NCBI GenBank assembly: GCA_020850015.1
Contig: JADZFF010000110.1
Location: forward strand, 1-37,862
Direction of reading: 5' to 3'
Source of the DNA: Bdellovibrionales bacterium
Lineage (GTDB): Bacteria; Bdellovibrionota; UBA1018; JADZFF01
Length of the DNA stretch: 37,862 bases
The position numbers were made by a program, and so were the translations under genes. The notes below the pieces were generated by a model. The model was not told where the DNA came from, searched no databases, and worked only from the letters and a program-made list of their open reading frames with translations. Shown piece after piece: positions 28,336 to 36,334 of the stretch (within the stretch, counting starts at the first letter, position 1; every line of letters starts with the position of its first letter).

Positions 28336-29954
28336 TGCCCCCCTCAGCTCAGGCCGAGAACGGGCTCGACGCTGAGATTCGCGGGATCCGTCTTCTGATC
28401 CAGGGCGGGCGGACCGAGGAGGCCGCCGCGGCTTTCACGAAGGCGCTCAAGAGGCGCATCAAGCGCCGGCACCTCCGTTGGCTCGCCAACATCGCCTGGC
28501 GCCTGGAGATGCCCGAGAAGGCGTTGTCTCTACTGGCCAGGCACGTCCGCTCCCATGGGCGCAAGGCGGCCGCGGACAAGTTCGAGAAGATGGAATACGG
28601 CGTCGCCCTGATTGAGGCGGGCGCTTACGACGAAGGCTTTGAGCTCCTCGGAGAGCTCACGCCCTCGGATTTCCCTGAATTGCTGCTCTTCCGTTCCTTC
28701 TACCACTTCCACCGGCACGATCACGCCGCGGCAATCCCCCTCCTGGAGGAACTCATCATGATCCCGGGGCGTCCGGGGCCGAACGGAAAGCTGAACGCGA
28801 AGATCTTCCTCGCAAGCGCGCTCGAGCACGCCGATGCGGACCTCGGTCGGGCGGCTCATCTGCTCGAAGAGGTGATCGCCGCCTCCACTCCCTCGATCCA
28901 CGGTTACGCCCATCGCAACGCGCTGCTGATCCTGGCCCAGGTCAGGGTCCACCAGGGGCTTCTGGACGAGGCCGAACGTGCCCTGGCCGGGCTCGAGTCG
29001 GTCTGCCGGAGCGAGAAAAATATCTTCGGAACGCTGCTTCTCCCGAAGTGGCGCGCCATCCTCGCCCTGCGTCGGGCTTCGAGCGCCGCCGATCGCCGAG
29101 AGGCGGCGCTCGCCCTGGAGGCCATCCGGGCCGGGCTCCGCGGAACGCCCAACGAGTGGCGCGCGCGCCGTTGCGATGCCGAGCTCGCGAGGTGTGCCGG
29201 GGATCGAGACGCGTTCCTTCGGGCCTACTTCGGAACTCCCGCCCTTCGGTACCGGGAGAAGATCGCGCGGGAACTGGGGTTCGAAGTGCCGGACTCGTAC
29301 CGCTTCACCCTCTTCTCCAAGCCTGGGAGCGAGGCGCCTGTCGTCGTTTCCGCGATCGACGGGATCAACACCGCGGGCGCCGCGCGTCTCCCGACAGGAG
29401 GGGCGCCGCAGCGGCTGTTCAGGGCGCTCTGCGCCGATTTCTATCGCGGGCTTCGGATCGCGGAGATCTGCGAGGCCCTTTACCCGGGGGAGTATTTCAA
29501 CCCGCAGAGCTCCCCGCTTCGGGCCCAGCAGGTGATTCGGAGGCTCCGAGATTGGTTCCGCCAGGCGGGAGTCCCTCTCGTGTTAACCACCCGGGCGAAC
29601 GTTTACCGCCTGGAGGCCACCGCGCCCTGCGAGATCGAGGTTCCTTCTCCGTCGGTGAAGAGAGCTCCCCGGCACGCCTTGCTCCTGGGGCTGATCGAGC
29701 GGTTCGGATTGGGCTGGTTTACGGCGGGAGATCTGGCCGCCGCCCGGGGCATGTCCTCCCGTTCCTCCCTCCGGCTCCTGAAGCAAGCGCTCGAGGCCGG
29801 GTTCCTGGAGCGAAAGGGGCGCACCCGCGGAGCCAGCTACCGCGTGCAGCCTTCCCCGGAACTGCTGCGGACTCTGGCCGACGAGGAGTGGTCCGCGTCG
29901 GGAACGAGTGCGTCGAACGCTGATTGGATCCAGCCGGAAAGCGTGGGGAAGTAG
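28332..29954 (+). CDS. TPR-like protein with C-terminal tandem winged-helix-like DNA-binding regions
   Basis: Helical repeats N-terminally; C-terminal APQRLFRALCADFYRGLRIAEICEALYPGEYFNPQSSPLRAQQVIRRLRDWFRQAGVPLVLTTRANVYRLEA resembles a winged helix. Confidence 0.6.
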   Translation: MMPPSAQAENGLDAEIRGIRLLIQGGRTEEAAAAFTKALKRRIKRRHLRWLANIAWRLEMPEKALSLLARHVRSHGRKAAADKFEKMEYGVALIEAGAYDEGFELLGELTPSDFPELLLFRSFYHFHRHDHAAAIPLLEELIMIPGRPGPNGKLNAKIFLASALEHADADLGRAAHLLEEVIAASTPSIHGYAHRNALLILAQVRVHQGLLDEAERALAGLESVCRSEKNIFGTLLLPKWRAILALRRASSAADRREAALALEAIRAGLRGTPNEWRARRCDAELARCAGDRDAFLRAYFGTPALRYREKIARELGFEVPDSYRFTLFSKPGSEAPVVVSAIDGINTAGAARLPTGGAPQRLFRALCADFYRGLRIAEICEALYPGEYFNPQSSPLRAQQVIRRLRDWFRQAGVPLVLTTRANVYRLEATAPCEIEVPSPSVKRAPRHALLLGLIERFGLGWFTAGDLAAARGMSSRSSLRLLKQALEAGFLERKGRTRGASYRVQPSPELLRTLADEEWSASGTSASNADWIQPESVGK

Positions 29955-30016
29955 GGTCGGCGATCTCGCCAGGGATCTCGGTCCCTCTTGCATGAAGGAG
30001 TGGCGATACTCCCTTC

Positions 30017-30886
30017 ATGGAGCCGAAGAAACGCCTCGCTCTGCGGGCACTTCGCGAGACCCGAATCCGCCTGGCCGAAGAGGGCCCCGGGGCATTGACC
30101 CCGGACCATCGGGATAGCCTGAGGGAACAGCTGATCGCCACGGGCGAGTGGGAGCTCGCCCGCTCGTTCGATCTGGAGGTCGCGCGGGCGAGCGGCGATT
30201 CGGAGCTCTGGGCCAGGGTCTATTTCGGCACCCCGGGGCCCACGATGCGTCGGCGTCTCATTCTTGCTGCCGGCGCCCCTGTCCTGCCTGAGTACTTCGA
30301 CCGCCTGCTACGGCCCGAGGCGGGCAGGGCCAGCGTTTCCGAGGAGGAAGGAAGCCTTTCGCGCGTCTCGGTGGCCGACGGCTCGGACGGGGGCGGCGGC
30401 CCCGCTTTGCTGAGGCCAGGCCTCGGGCCCCAACGACTCCTGCAGTGCCTGGCCAGCGATTTTTACGCGCCTTTCCCACCGAGCCGGATCCAGCCGGTGG
30501 TTTTTCCTGGCGAGCGGTATCACCGCTTGTACTCGGCCGACCGGGTTCGGCATCTGGTACAGAGGCTGCGGCGAATCCTGGAAGACCGAGGCATTTCTCT
30601 GCGCGTCGTTGCGGGCTTCGGAGGCTACCGGCTGGCGGCGGGTTCTCGACCCTGCGTACTTCGGATCCCGAGGTACTGCCTGGACGCGCCCGACCTTCAG
30701 GCGATCCTTCCCGTGCAGGTGCTTGCCGGCCGCTACGGATCGCGGCGCTTCACGATCTCGGAAGCGGCGCTCGCCCTTCGTAGGCCCGTGCGTTCGGTGA
30801 ATCGGTTTCTCCATCGGGCGGCTGAGAGAGGTACGCTCAGGCGCGTCGGGTACGGTCACGAAACGCGGTTCGAGGTTCCTGGTTAA
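30017..30886 (+). CDS. Shorter paralog of the preceding winged-helix-like regulator
   Basis: GPQRLLQCLASDFYAPFPPSRIQPVVFPGERYHRLYSADRVRHLVQRLRRILEDRGISLRVVAGFGGYRLAAG aligns motif by motif with 28332-29954. Confidence 0.65.
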   Translation: MEPKKRLALRALRETRIRLAEEGPGALTPDHRDSLREQLIATGEWELARSFDLEVARASGDSELWARVYFGTPGPTMRRRLILAAGAPVLPEYFDRLLRPEAGRASVSEEEGSLSRVSVADGSDGGGGPALLRPGLGPQRLLQCLASDFYAPFPPSRIQPVVFPGERYHRLYSADRVRHLVQRLRRILEDRGISLRVVAGFGGYRLAAGSRPCVLRIPRYCLDAPDLQAILPVQVLAGRYGSRRFTISEAALALRRPVRSVNRFLHRAAERGTLRRVGYGHETRFEVPG

Positions 30887-30983
30887 GGCAAGCCCGATAA
30901 GCAGAAGCTCCGATCCCTCCACACGGCCTGCAACCATTCCTGGCCTTGCGCGGGCTCACGCAACGCACTAGCCTTTCAGAACG

Positions 30984-31142
30984 ATGCACTCCCGCGCTCT
31001 TGCCGTCCTGGTTGCCTCCACACCTCTGCTTCTGGGCTTTCCCACCTGCGGCCCCGGCCTGGTTCTTCCCGGCGACACCCCCGAGGAACTTTCCCCCTAT
31101 CACGAGCTCGTGCTCTCCCACGGTCCCATGGGATCGTGGCGG
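30984..31142 (+). pseudogene. 5' fragment of a LamG lipoprotein gene
   Basis: MHSRALAVLVASTPLLLGFPTCGPGLVLPGDTPEELSPYHELVLSHGPMGSWR parallels the N-terminus of 16252-17016 (ACGPGILAPGASSGLESYEDLILLHSPMAYWRLDE) and stops at the WR position. Confidence 0.7.
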
Positions 31143-31146
31143 ACCG

Positions 31147-31659
31147 TTAGTTTTTGGGGAGGTCGCAATCCTGCGGGAAGTAAGCCTTGCAGCGATCTCC
31201 GACCTGAATGCGGGAGAACGTCATGAAGAAGTAAACGGGTGTACTGGTAAACCGCGAGGGCGTCGGGCTTCCTTTATATTGTTTCCTCTCCTTGTCTTGG
31301 ATCGGGTGATGTCCGACGAGCCGCACGGTTTTGGCTCCCTTTACCATCTCGCGATACTCGCGTTCGATCTCTTTGCACTCTTGGAGCGGAATGAAGCGAA
31401 GATGATTGAAAGAATAAGCTGTCTTTCCATCTAGAGCGTAGAAGCTCATCATGGAGAGCGATCCGCCTGGGCCGACAGGCTTTGAGCACCCCATCCATAG
31501 GTCATCCGCTGGAACTTCGATATCCACGAAACTAGGAGTTCGCTTATGCATGATGGCCTTTGGCGGCGCTTTTTCGTTTGCATGTGAGTCGCGGATGAAA
31601 GAAAGACTCGGAACCATTCCAAGGACAAGTGCCAAGAGTGGGAATGCGACGTGAGTCAT
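31147..31659 (-). CDS. Exported protein of the Doc-fusion operon (candidate immunity/inhibitor)
   Basis: Signal-like N-terminus MTHVAFPLLALVLGMVPSLSFIRDSHA; start overlaps the upstream stop by 4 bp. Confidence 0.65.
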   Translation of the reverse strand: MTHVAFPLLALVLGMVPSLSFIRDSHANEKAPPKAIMHKRTPSFVDIEVPADDLWMGCSKPVGPGGSLSMMSFYALDGKTAYSFNHLRFIPLQECKEIEREYREMVKGAKTVRLVGHHPIQDKERKQYKGSPTPSRFTSTPVYFFMTFSRIQVGDRCKAYFPQDCDLPKN

Positions 31660-32933
31660 GGACGTGTCCTGAAGGAACTTCGCTTGTTGCGAATTTCTTC
31701 GTGAAGCCCCTTTAGTTTTTTCATGATTTCGTCCGTCTTCTCATCCCTTCCAATGTCCTTGAATATCCCTTTGTACTCTGCTGCCGCTTCGTCCCAGGTT
31801 ACCTCGCGCTTGAGGCGGCTTTTCACGAGATGCCGTTTATGGTGGAGCCAGCGGATCCCCGCCGCGAGATTGACGTCGATCTCCCGGCTCTCCTCTTTGG
31901 TCATTTGGATGAGGTGCTCCTTGAGCTCGCCTTTTGGGTCTTGAAGGATCTTACGGGTCGACTCGGTGATCTGAAGCGGTCCGCGTGCCGCGCCCGCGTG
32001 GCTTGGAGTATCGGGTAGGTCCCTGAAGCTGGTCTCGGTTGCGATCAGGACCTTGATGAGGTCCGGCGTGAGGGGATCGTCGGGATTGAGAGTTTCGTTC
32101 CAGAACTTGGTCCAACCCGCGATGCTGAGGTCGTATCGGTTTTGGTTGGGGTAGTCCCACGGGTCTGGTACAGGCATGGCTTCAGGATTGTTTCGAAGGC
32201 CTTCGAAATGCAGGCGCGCGATCTCTCTGAGTTCATCACTCGTGTAGATCTCGCGTCCGCTGGGGTTTGTGCGGCAGTGTCCCCGGCGAAGCGTCTCCCT
32301 CTCCGGAAGCTCGAGGGTCGGCGGGAGAGTGAGTTCGTGTTCGCGGACCCAGTGCATGCCAATGGGGCAGAGACGCCAAGGGTGGGACTTGGCGGAGTCT
32401 TCTTTAGGCGGAGTTTCTTGGGGAGTCTTCCGCGGAGGAGGTTCGCCGCGTTTCTTTGGGAATACTCCGTCCAGTGCTTCCTTCACGATGCGATCGATGA
32501 GGGAGGAGGCGACCTTTTTGAGGACGGCGAGCGGCATGCGAATACTGTATGGGGCGCTTGGTTTGTGGTCAAAGTGGAATTCGCAGGGGCTCAGGAGGAG
32601 GGATTCGGCCACTCCGGTTGACGCTGGCCCTTGGATTGGAGCGACCACCTTGAGCCCGTTCACCTGGAGAAAAACCGAAGCGGTCAATGCAGCAATCCGT
32701 TTGTTGCCGTCATTGAAAGCGTGATTCTTCACCAGGTGGAAAAGGTAGGCAGCCGCCATCTCCTGCAGGTCTTTGTGAAGATACTCTTCGCGGAAACCTG
32801 CCTCGGGCTGGGCAAGGGCGGAGAGCAAAAGCCCTTCATCCTTTACGCCATGAGAGCCACCAAATTGTTCAATTTGGATCTTATGCAGCGCGAGCACTTG
32901 CTCGAAGGTGAGGAATTTGGGGCTCAGACTCAT
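31656..32933 (-). CDS. Doc/Fic-family toxin fused to a C-terminal lytic-transglycosylase-like domain
   Basis: N-term FLTFEQVLALHKIQIEQFGGSHGVKDEGLLLSALAQP...HLVKNHAFNDGNKRIAALTASVFLQVNG (Doc HxFxDGNKR motif); C-term LIKVLIATETSFRDLPDTPSHAGAARGPLQITESTRKIL...NLAAGIRWLHHKR resembles SLT-fold transglycosylases. Confidence 0.8.
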   Translation of the reverse strand: MSLSPKFLTFEQVLALHKIQIEQFGGSHGVKDEGLLLSALAQPEAGFREEYLHKDLQEMAAAYLFHLVKNHAFNDGNKRIAALTASVFLQVNGLKVVAPIQGPASTGVAESLLLSPCEFHFDHKPSAPYSIRMPLAVLKKVASSLIDRIVKEALDGVFPKKRGEPPPRKTPQETPPKEDSAKSHPWRLCPIGMHWVREHELTLPPTLELPERETLRRGHCRTNPSGREIYTSDELREIARLHFEGLRNNPEAMPVPDPWDYPNQNRYDLSIAGWTKFWNETLNPDDPLTPDLIKVLIATETSFRDLPDTPSHAGAARGPLQITESTRKILQDPKGELKEHLIQMTKEESREIDVNLAAGIRWLHHKRHLVKSRLKREVTWDEAAAEYKGIFKDIGRDEKTDEIMKKLKGLHEEIRNKRSSFRTRP

Positions 32934-33169
32934 TTCGCCAGATTCTTCATCATCTTGCCGTACCGCTTATTGATGTCACCAGCCGACTTGAGCACCTCGT
33001 CGTCACTTGCGCGAGCGGGCGCCTTGTCGCGAATGAAGCGGATATTGAGCCCGTCTTCTTTAGGGGTGACTTCAACGACGGTGTTCCGGTCGAGCTGGTA
33101 GAGTTCGGCAATGGGCTTGTCGATGATGAATCCCAAGCTCGAACCAATAGCCGTTAAGTTCTTTTTCAT
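32930..33169 (-). CDS. AbrB/MazE-like antitoxin
   Basis: MKKNLTAIGSSLGFIIDKPIAELYQLDRNTVVEVTPKEDGLNIRFIRD: SpoVT/AbrB swapped-hairpin pattern; AGGTGA Shine-Dalgarno at 33175-33180; stop overlaps the Doc start (ATGA). Confidence 0.82.
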   Translation of the reverse strand: MKKNLTAIGSSLGFIIDKPIAELYQLDRNTVVEVTPKEDGLNIRFIRDKAPARASDDEVLKSAGDINKRYGKMMKNLAK

Positions 33170-33188
33170 AACAGTCACCTCATTGGCC

Positions 33189-33217
33189 ATATTATCGGAA
33201 TCAAATGATGATTGCAA
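33189..33217 (-). promoter_or_regulatory. Sigma70-like promoter of the antitoxin/Doc-fusion operon
   Basis: Minus strand TTGCAA - 17 nt - TAATAT, just upstream of the antitoxin ATG at 33169. Confidence 0.65.
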
Positions 33218-33283
33218 TAGCGGTAAAGTGGCGGTATAAGCTTTAACAAATTCAATGGGTTGAGAATGTGGCTAACTCTGCGA

Positions 33284-33490
33284 TTACCAAGAGATTTCCT
33301 CGCGATCCCGGTAAAAGCCGCCTGTAGGCCCGCCATCTGGCAAGGTTGCAAGCCACACGATTCCATTGGCGGCCTCTGCCGGCGAACGATCAGCTTCCTG
33401 CCCGCCCATATCGGTCCTAACCCAGCCGGGGCATACCGAGTTGATGAGTACGTTCGTTCCCGCCGTCTCGTCGGCAAGGATGCGCGTGTA
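33284..33490 (-). pseudogene. 3' fragment of a short-chain dehydrogenase/reductase gene
   Basis: TRILADETAGTNVLINSVCPGWVRTDMGGQEADRSPAEAANGIVWLATLPDGGPTGGFYRDREEISW* matches the C-terminus of carbonyl-reductase-type SDRs; upstream part absent. Confidence 0.8.
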
Positions 33491-33668
33491 TGTGGACGGC
33501 CAGATCGAGGATGAGGCGCCGGCCCTCTTCGGAACCACTTTCTCGGTCGGGGGAGGTTCGCTCGCGGCCACCCGTTCCTCCACCACCTACAACGAGCTGG
33601 CGTTCTACGGGGTTGCCCTCACGAGCGCCCAGATCGCCGACCACTACCGCGCAGCCGTGGGCGAATAG
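33481..33668 (+). pseudogene. 3' fragment of a LamG-domain gene
   Basis: MRVYVDGQIEDEAPALFGTTFSVGGGSLAATRSSTTYNELAFYGVALTSAQIADHYRAAVGE*: LamG C-terminal motif without its N-terminus. Confidence 0.8.
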
Positions 33669-33850
33669 CCCTTCCCGGCCCGGCCTACCTCCCGCCACAC
33701 CTCATTGTAGAGGACCGTCATGCCGCGAGTCGAAGCCGGGCTGGAAGCGGGGAGGTGCTCTGGCTGGAATTGTGCCTGTGTCGCGCGCGACCCGATGCCT
33801 AGGTTTCTTTCGGACTCCGGCAGTCGACCCAGTCCCTGGACTTCGGTAGA

Positions 33851-34618
33851 ATGAAACCAGGAGTAAGACTCGTCGTGACGGAATTTCATGCGAAGACGCT
33901 GCTGGTGGTGGACGACGAGGAGGACCTCCGCGAGATCCTTGCTTACCAGTTGAAGAAGCTTGGGCATCGGGTTCTCGAGGCCGACGGCGGCGGGGCCGCG
34001 CTCAGGATGGTGGAGCAGGAACCCGTGGACGCCATCCTTTCCGACGTTCGCATGGCCGGAGGCGACGGGATCGAGCTTCTCAAGAACGTGCGGCAGCGCG
34101 ACCCCACGACGCCGCCCATGGCCCTCATGACGGGCTTCAGCGACACCGCACCCGAGCTGTGCTTCGAGCTGGGGGCGGTGGCTTGTCTGGCCAAGCCCTT
34201 CGCGCTCGCCGATCTCGCCGAGGTGCTCGACTACCTCCTGATGCCTCCGGAGCTGCGTTGGACCCGCAAGTCTCGGAGGCGGCTGGTGGAGGCGCCGGTG
34301 GAGCTCAACCTGGTGGGGGCCGCGGCGGGCCCGGTCGCGGCGAGCACCTTCAATCTGGGGAGCGGTGGGATGTTTGTCCGCTGGGATCCGTCCGGTCTCA
34401 AGGTCGGGCAGGAGCTGGCGTTCCGGTTTGCGCTGCCGGACGAGGTCGGCGGCGAGGTGTCTGGAAAGGGGCTGGTGCGCTGGATCCGCGCGAACGGGGA
34501 TGAGCAGCTCCCGGTGGGGATCGGCGTGGAATTCCTGGAGCTTTCCCCGGCCGACGCGGCACGCCTCGGCACCTACCTGACGCGGATTTCGGCCCGTACC
34601 TTCATTCCGTCCCGCTGA
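33851..34618 (+). CDS. Response regulator receiver domain fused to a PilZ-like domain
   Basis: TLLVVDDEEDLREILAYQLKKLGH...DAILSDVRMAGGDGIELL...ACLAKPF (REC); RRRLVEAPVELNL...FNLGSGGMFVRWD...GIGVEFLELS (PilZ-like). Confidence 0.85.
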   Translation: MKPGVRLVVTEFHAKTLLVVDDEEDLREILAYQLKKLGHRVLEADGGGAALRMVEQEPVDAILSDVRMAGGDGIELLKNVRQRDPTTPPMALMTGFSDTAPELCFELGAVACLAKPFALADLAEVLDYLLMPPELRWTRKSRRRLVEAPVELNLVGAAAGPVAASTFNLGSGGMFVRWDPSGLKVGQELAFRFALPDEVGGEVSGKGLVRWIRANGDEQLPVGIGVEFLELSPADAARLGTYLTRISARTFIPSR

Positions 34619-34642
34619 AGGGGACGCGCGTCCTTCGGCGAC

Positions 34643-35113
34643 TCAGTCCAGCTTGAGTCGCTGGATCACTACCAGGCCGCCCAGGGGTTCCGCCGCGGAT
34701 ACAAAGGAAACGGTACCCGGGGTCGTGCCCATCAGTGCGCGAAGCTCCTCCATCGAGGACGCGGATCGAGGAGGATAACCGCGGCCGGTGAACACGAGCT
34801 GACTCCAGTGCGCTTTCATCTGGATCGGGGATTTTCCCACGGCCTTCTCGAAAAACTTTCGTCTCAGCTCGACGTCGAAGTTCTTCCGGTCGATTGCCTT
34901 GACCGTGGAGCCGTCCTCGAAGTGAGCCGGATATCCCAGGAACGCGTCGCGGAGCGCATCGGGCGAAAGGGGGGAGGCCGGCCGGCCGGGCCCGGCCACG
35001 AGGAGGATCTCCTCCCCGAGGGCGTGGGTGGGGGCCGCGAAATTCAGGCCCAGGAGAAAGCCCAGAAGAAGTCGCGGGAGCCGGGAGCAACGGGGAGTGC
35101 GGGATGGGGGCAT
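34643..35113 (-). CDS. Periplasmic phosphate-binding-protein-like small protein
   Basis: Signal peptide LLLGFLLGLNFAAPTHA; LSPDALRDAFLGYPAHFEDGSTVKAIDRK...RKFFEKAVGKSPIQMKAHWSQLVFTGRGYPP, PBP-like pattern. Confidence 0.7.
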   Translation of the reverse strand: MPPSRTPRCSRLPRLLLGFLLGLNFAAPTHALGEEILLVAGPGRPASPLSPDALRDAFLGYPAHFEDGSTVKAIDRKNFDVELRRKFFEKAVGKSPIQMKAHWSQLVFTGRGYPPRSASSMEELRALMGTTPGTVSFVSAAEPLGGLVVIQRLKLD

Positions 35114-35126
35114 CGTCGGGCTCCCT

Positions 35127-36305
35127 TCAGAAGACGAAATCCACCGCGGCGCGGTAGGTGTTGAAATCGAAGTCCTGCCCGCTGTCGGCATAGGCCAGAC
35201 TCGACCGGCGGAAGGCTACCTTGAGGATCACCGAATCGGAAGCCTGGAAGTTCAGGCATCCGCTGATGCTCGTGAGCGACTCCAGGGGCGTCGAGACCGC
35301 CGGAAAGTCCGGGTGCGTATAGGTGTCGCCGGCCAGGTCGCCCCGCCAGGCGAAGGTCAGGTGGGGGAACACCTGTCCGAAGCGTCGGCCAGCCGTCACG
35401 AACCCGGCCGTGGCTCGGGCCAGGGAGTTCCCTTCCGTGAGTCGACGCGCGAGCTCGGAGATGAGCACCCACTGCGCGAGCTCGATTCGGGCCCCGGCCG
35501 AGAAAAGCTGCGCGGTGCCCACGTCCAGCGGGGTTCTCAGGGTGAGTTCGGTCGGGACGGGAATCCCGGGAAGGGATCCGGCCGGGATCTCGAGCCCCCG
35601 GATGGAAACGACGTCCACCTGGGCGCGCCCGGCGCTGGCGCGCAGGAGCAGCCAGTCGTCCCACTTGTAGCGTAGATCCAGCACCAAGGCGTTCGTGTAT
35701 TTCACGATCGTGTCGCTGAGCTCGAGCCCGCTGCCGCCGGAGGAATCGGCGCGGCCGTTACCGCCCGCGAGCTCGGTTTCGAGGATGCCCGGGCCCAGCT
35801 TCACGCGTCCCAGCAGTGAGAATCCGTTCAGGGCCGTGATGGGGTTGAGTCCGTAGACCTCCGCCGGGACCGAGATCCAAGGGAAGCTGTAGCCCACCGA
35901 GAGCTGCTGCGAGTACATCCACACGGGCGCCACCACCCGTCCGGCTCGCACCGCCAAGTGCTGCGACGGGTTCCACGACAGGAACCCCCACTCGAGCTGC
36001 AGGCCGAAGTTCGAGCGGCTGATCGGAGCCAGGAACTGGGTCGACACCTCGAACTCGTCGCCCCCGATCATGTGGAGATTGATTCCGGCCCGCGTGAGTC
36101 CCGCGAAGTTGGCGCGGTCGCCGTCGTTGCCGTAGTCCTCCAGGAAGCGCGAGTCCGTGGCCTTCTCCACTCCTCCGGTGCCGAAGCCGCGGGTTTCGAT
36201 GACAATATCCGCCCAAGCCGTGCCCGCGGCGAGCGCCGCCGCCCAGAGACAACAGAGAGACAGAAGAATGACGAGTTGCCGCCAGCGGAGTTGAGATGAT
36301 GACAT
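35127..36305 (-). CDS. Outer-membrane beta-barrel (porin-like) protein
   Basis: Signal peptide from MSSSQLRWRQLVILLSLCCLWAAALAAGTAWA; alternating strands and terminal YRAAVDFVF. Start moved from 36557 to ATG at 36305. Confidence 0.75.
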   Translation of the reverse strand: MSSSQLRWRQLVILLSLCCLWAAALAAGTAWADIVIETRGFGTGGVEKATDSRFLEDYGNDGDRANFAGLTRAGINLHMIGGDEFEVSTQFLAPISRSNFGLQLEWGFLSWNPSQHLAVRAGRVVAPVWMYSQQLSVGYSFPWISVPAEVYGLNPITALNGFSLLGRVKLGPGILETELAGGNGRADSSGGSGLELSDTIVKYTNALVLDLRYKWDDWLLLRASAGRAQVDVVSIRGLEIPAGSLPGIPVPTELTLRTPLDVGTAQLFSAGARIELAQWVLISELARRLTEGNSLARATAGFVTAGRRFGQVFPHLTFAWRGDLAGDTYTHPDFPAVSTPLESLTSISGCLNFQASDSVILKVAFRRSSLAYADSGQDFDFNTYRAAVDFVF

Positions 36306-36334
36306 AACTTCATTCTTTTCCGGCTTCTGTCGAA

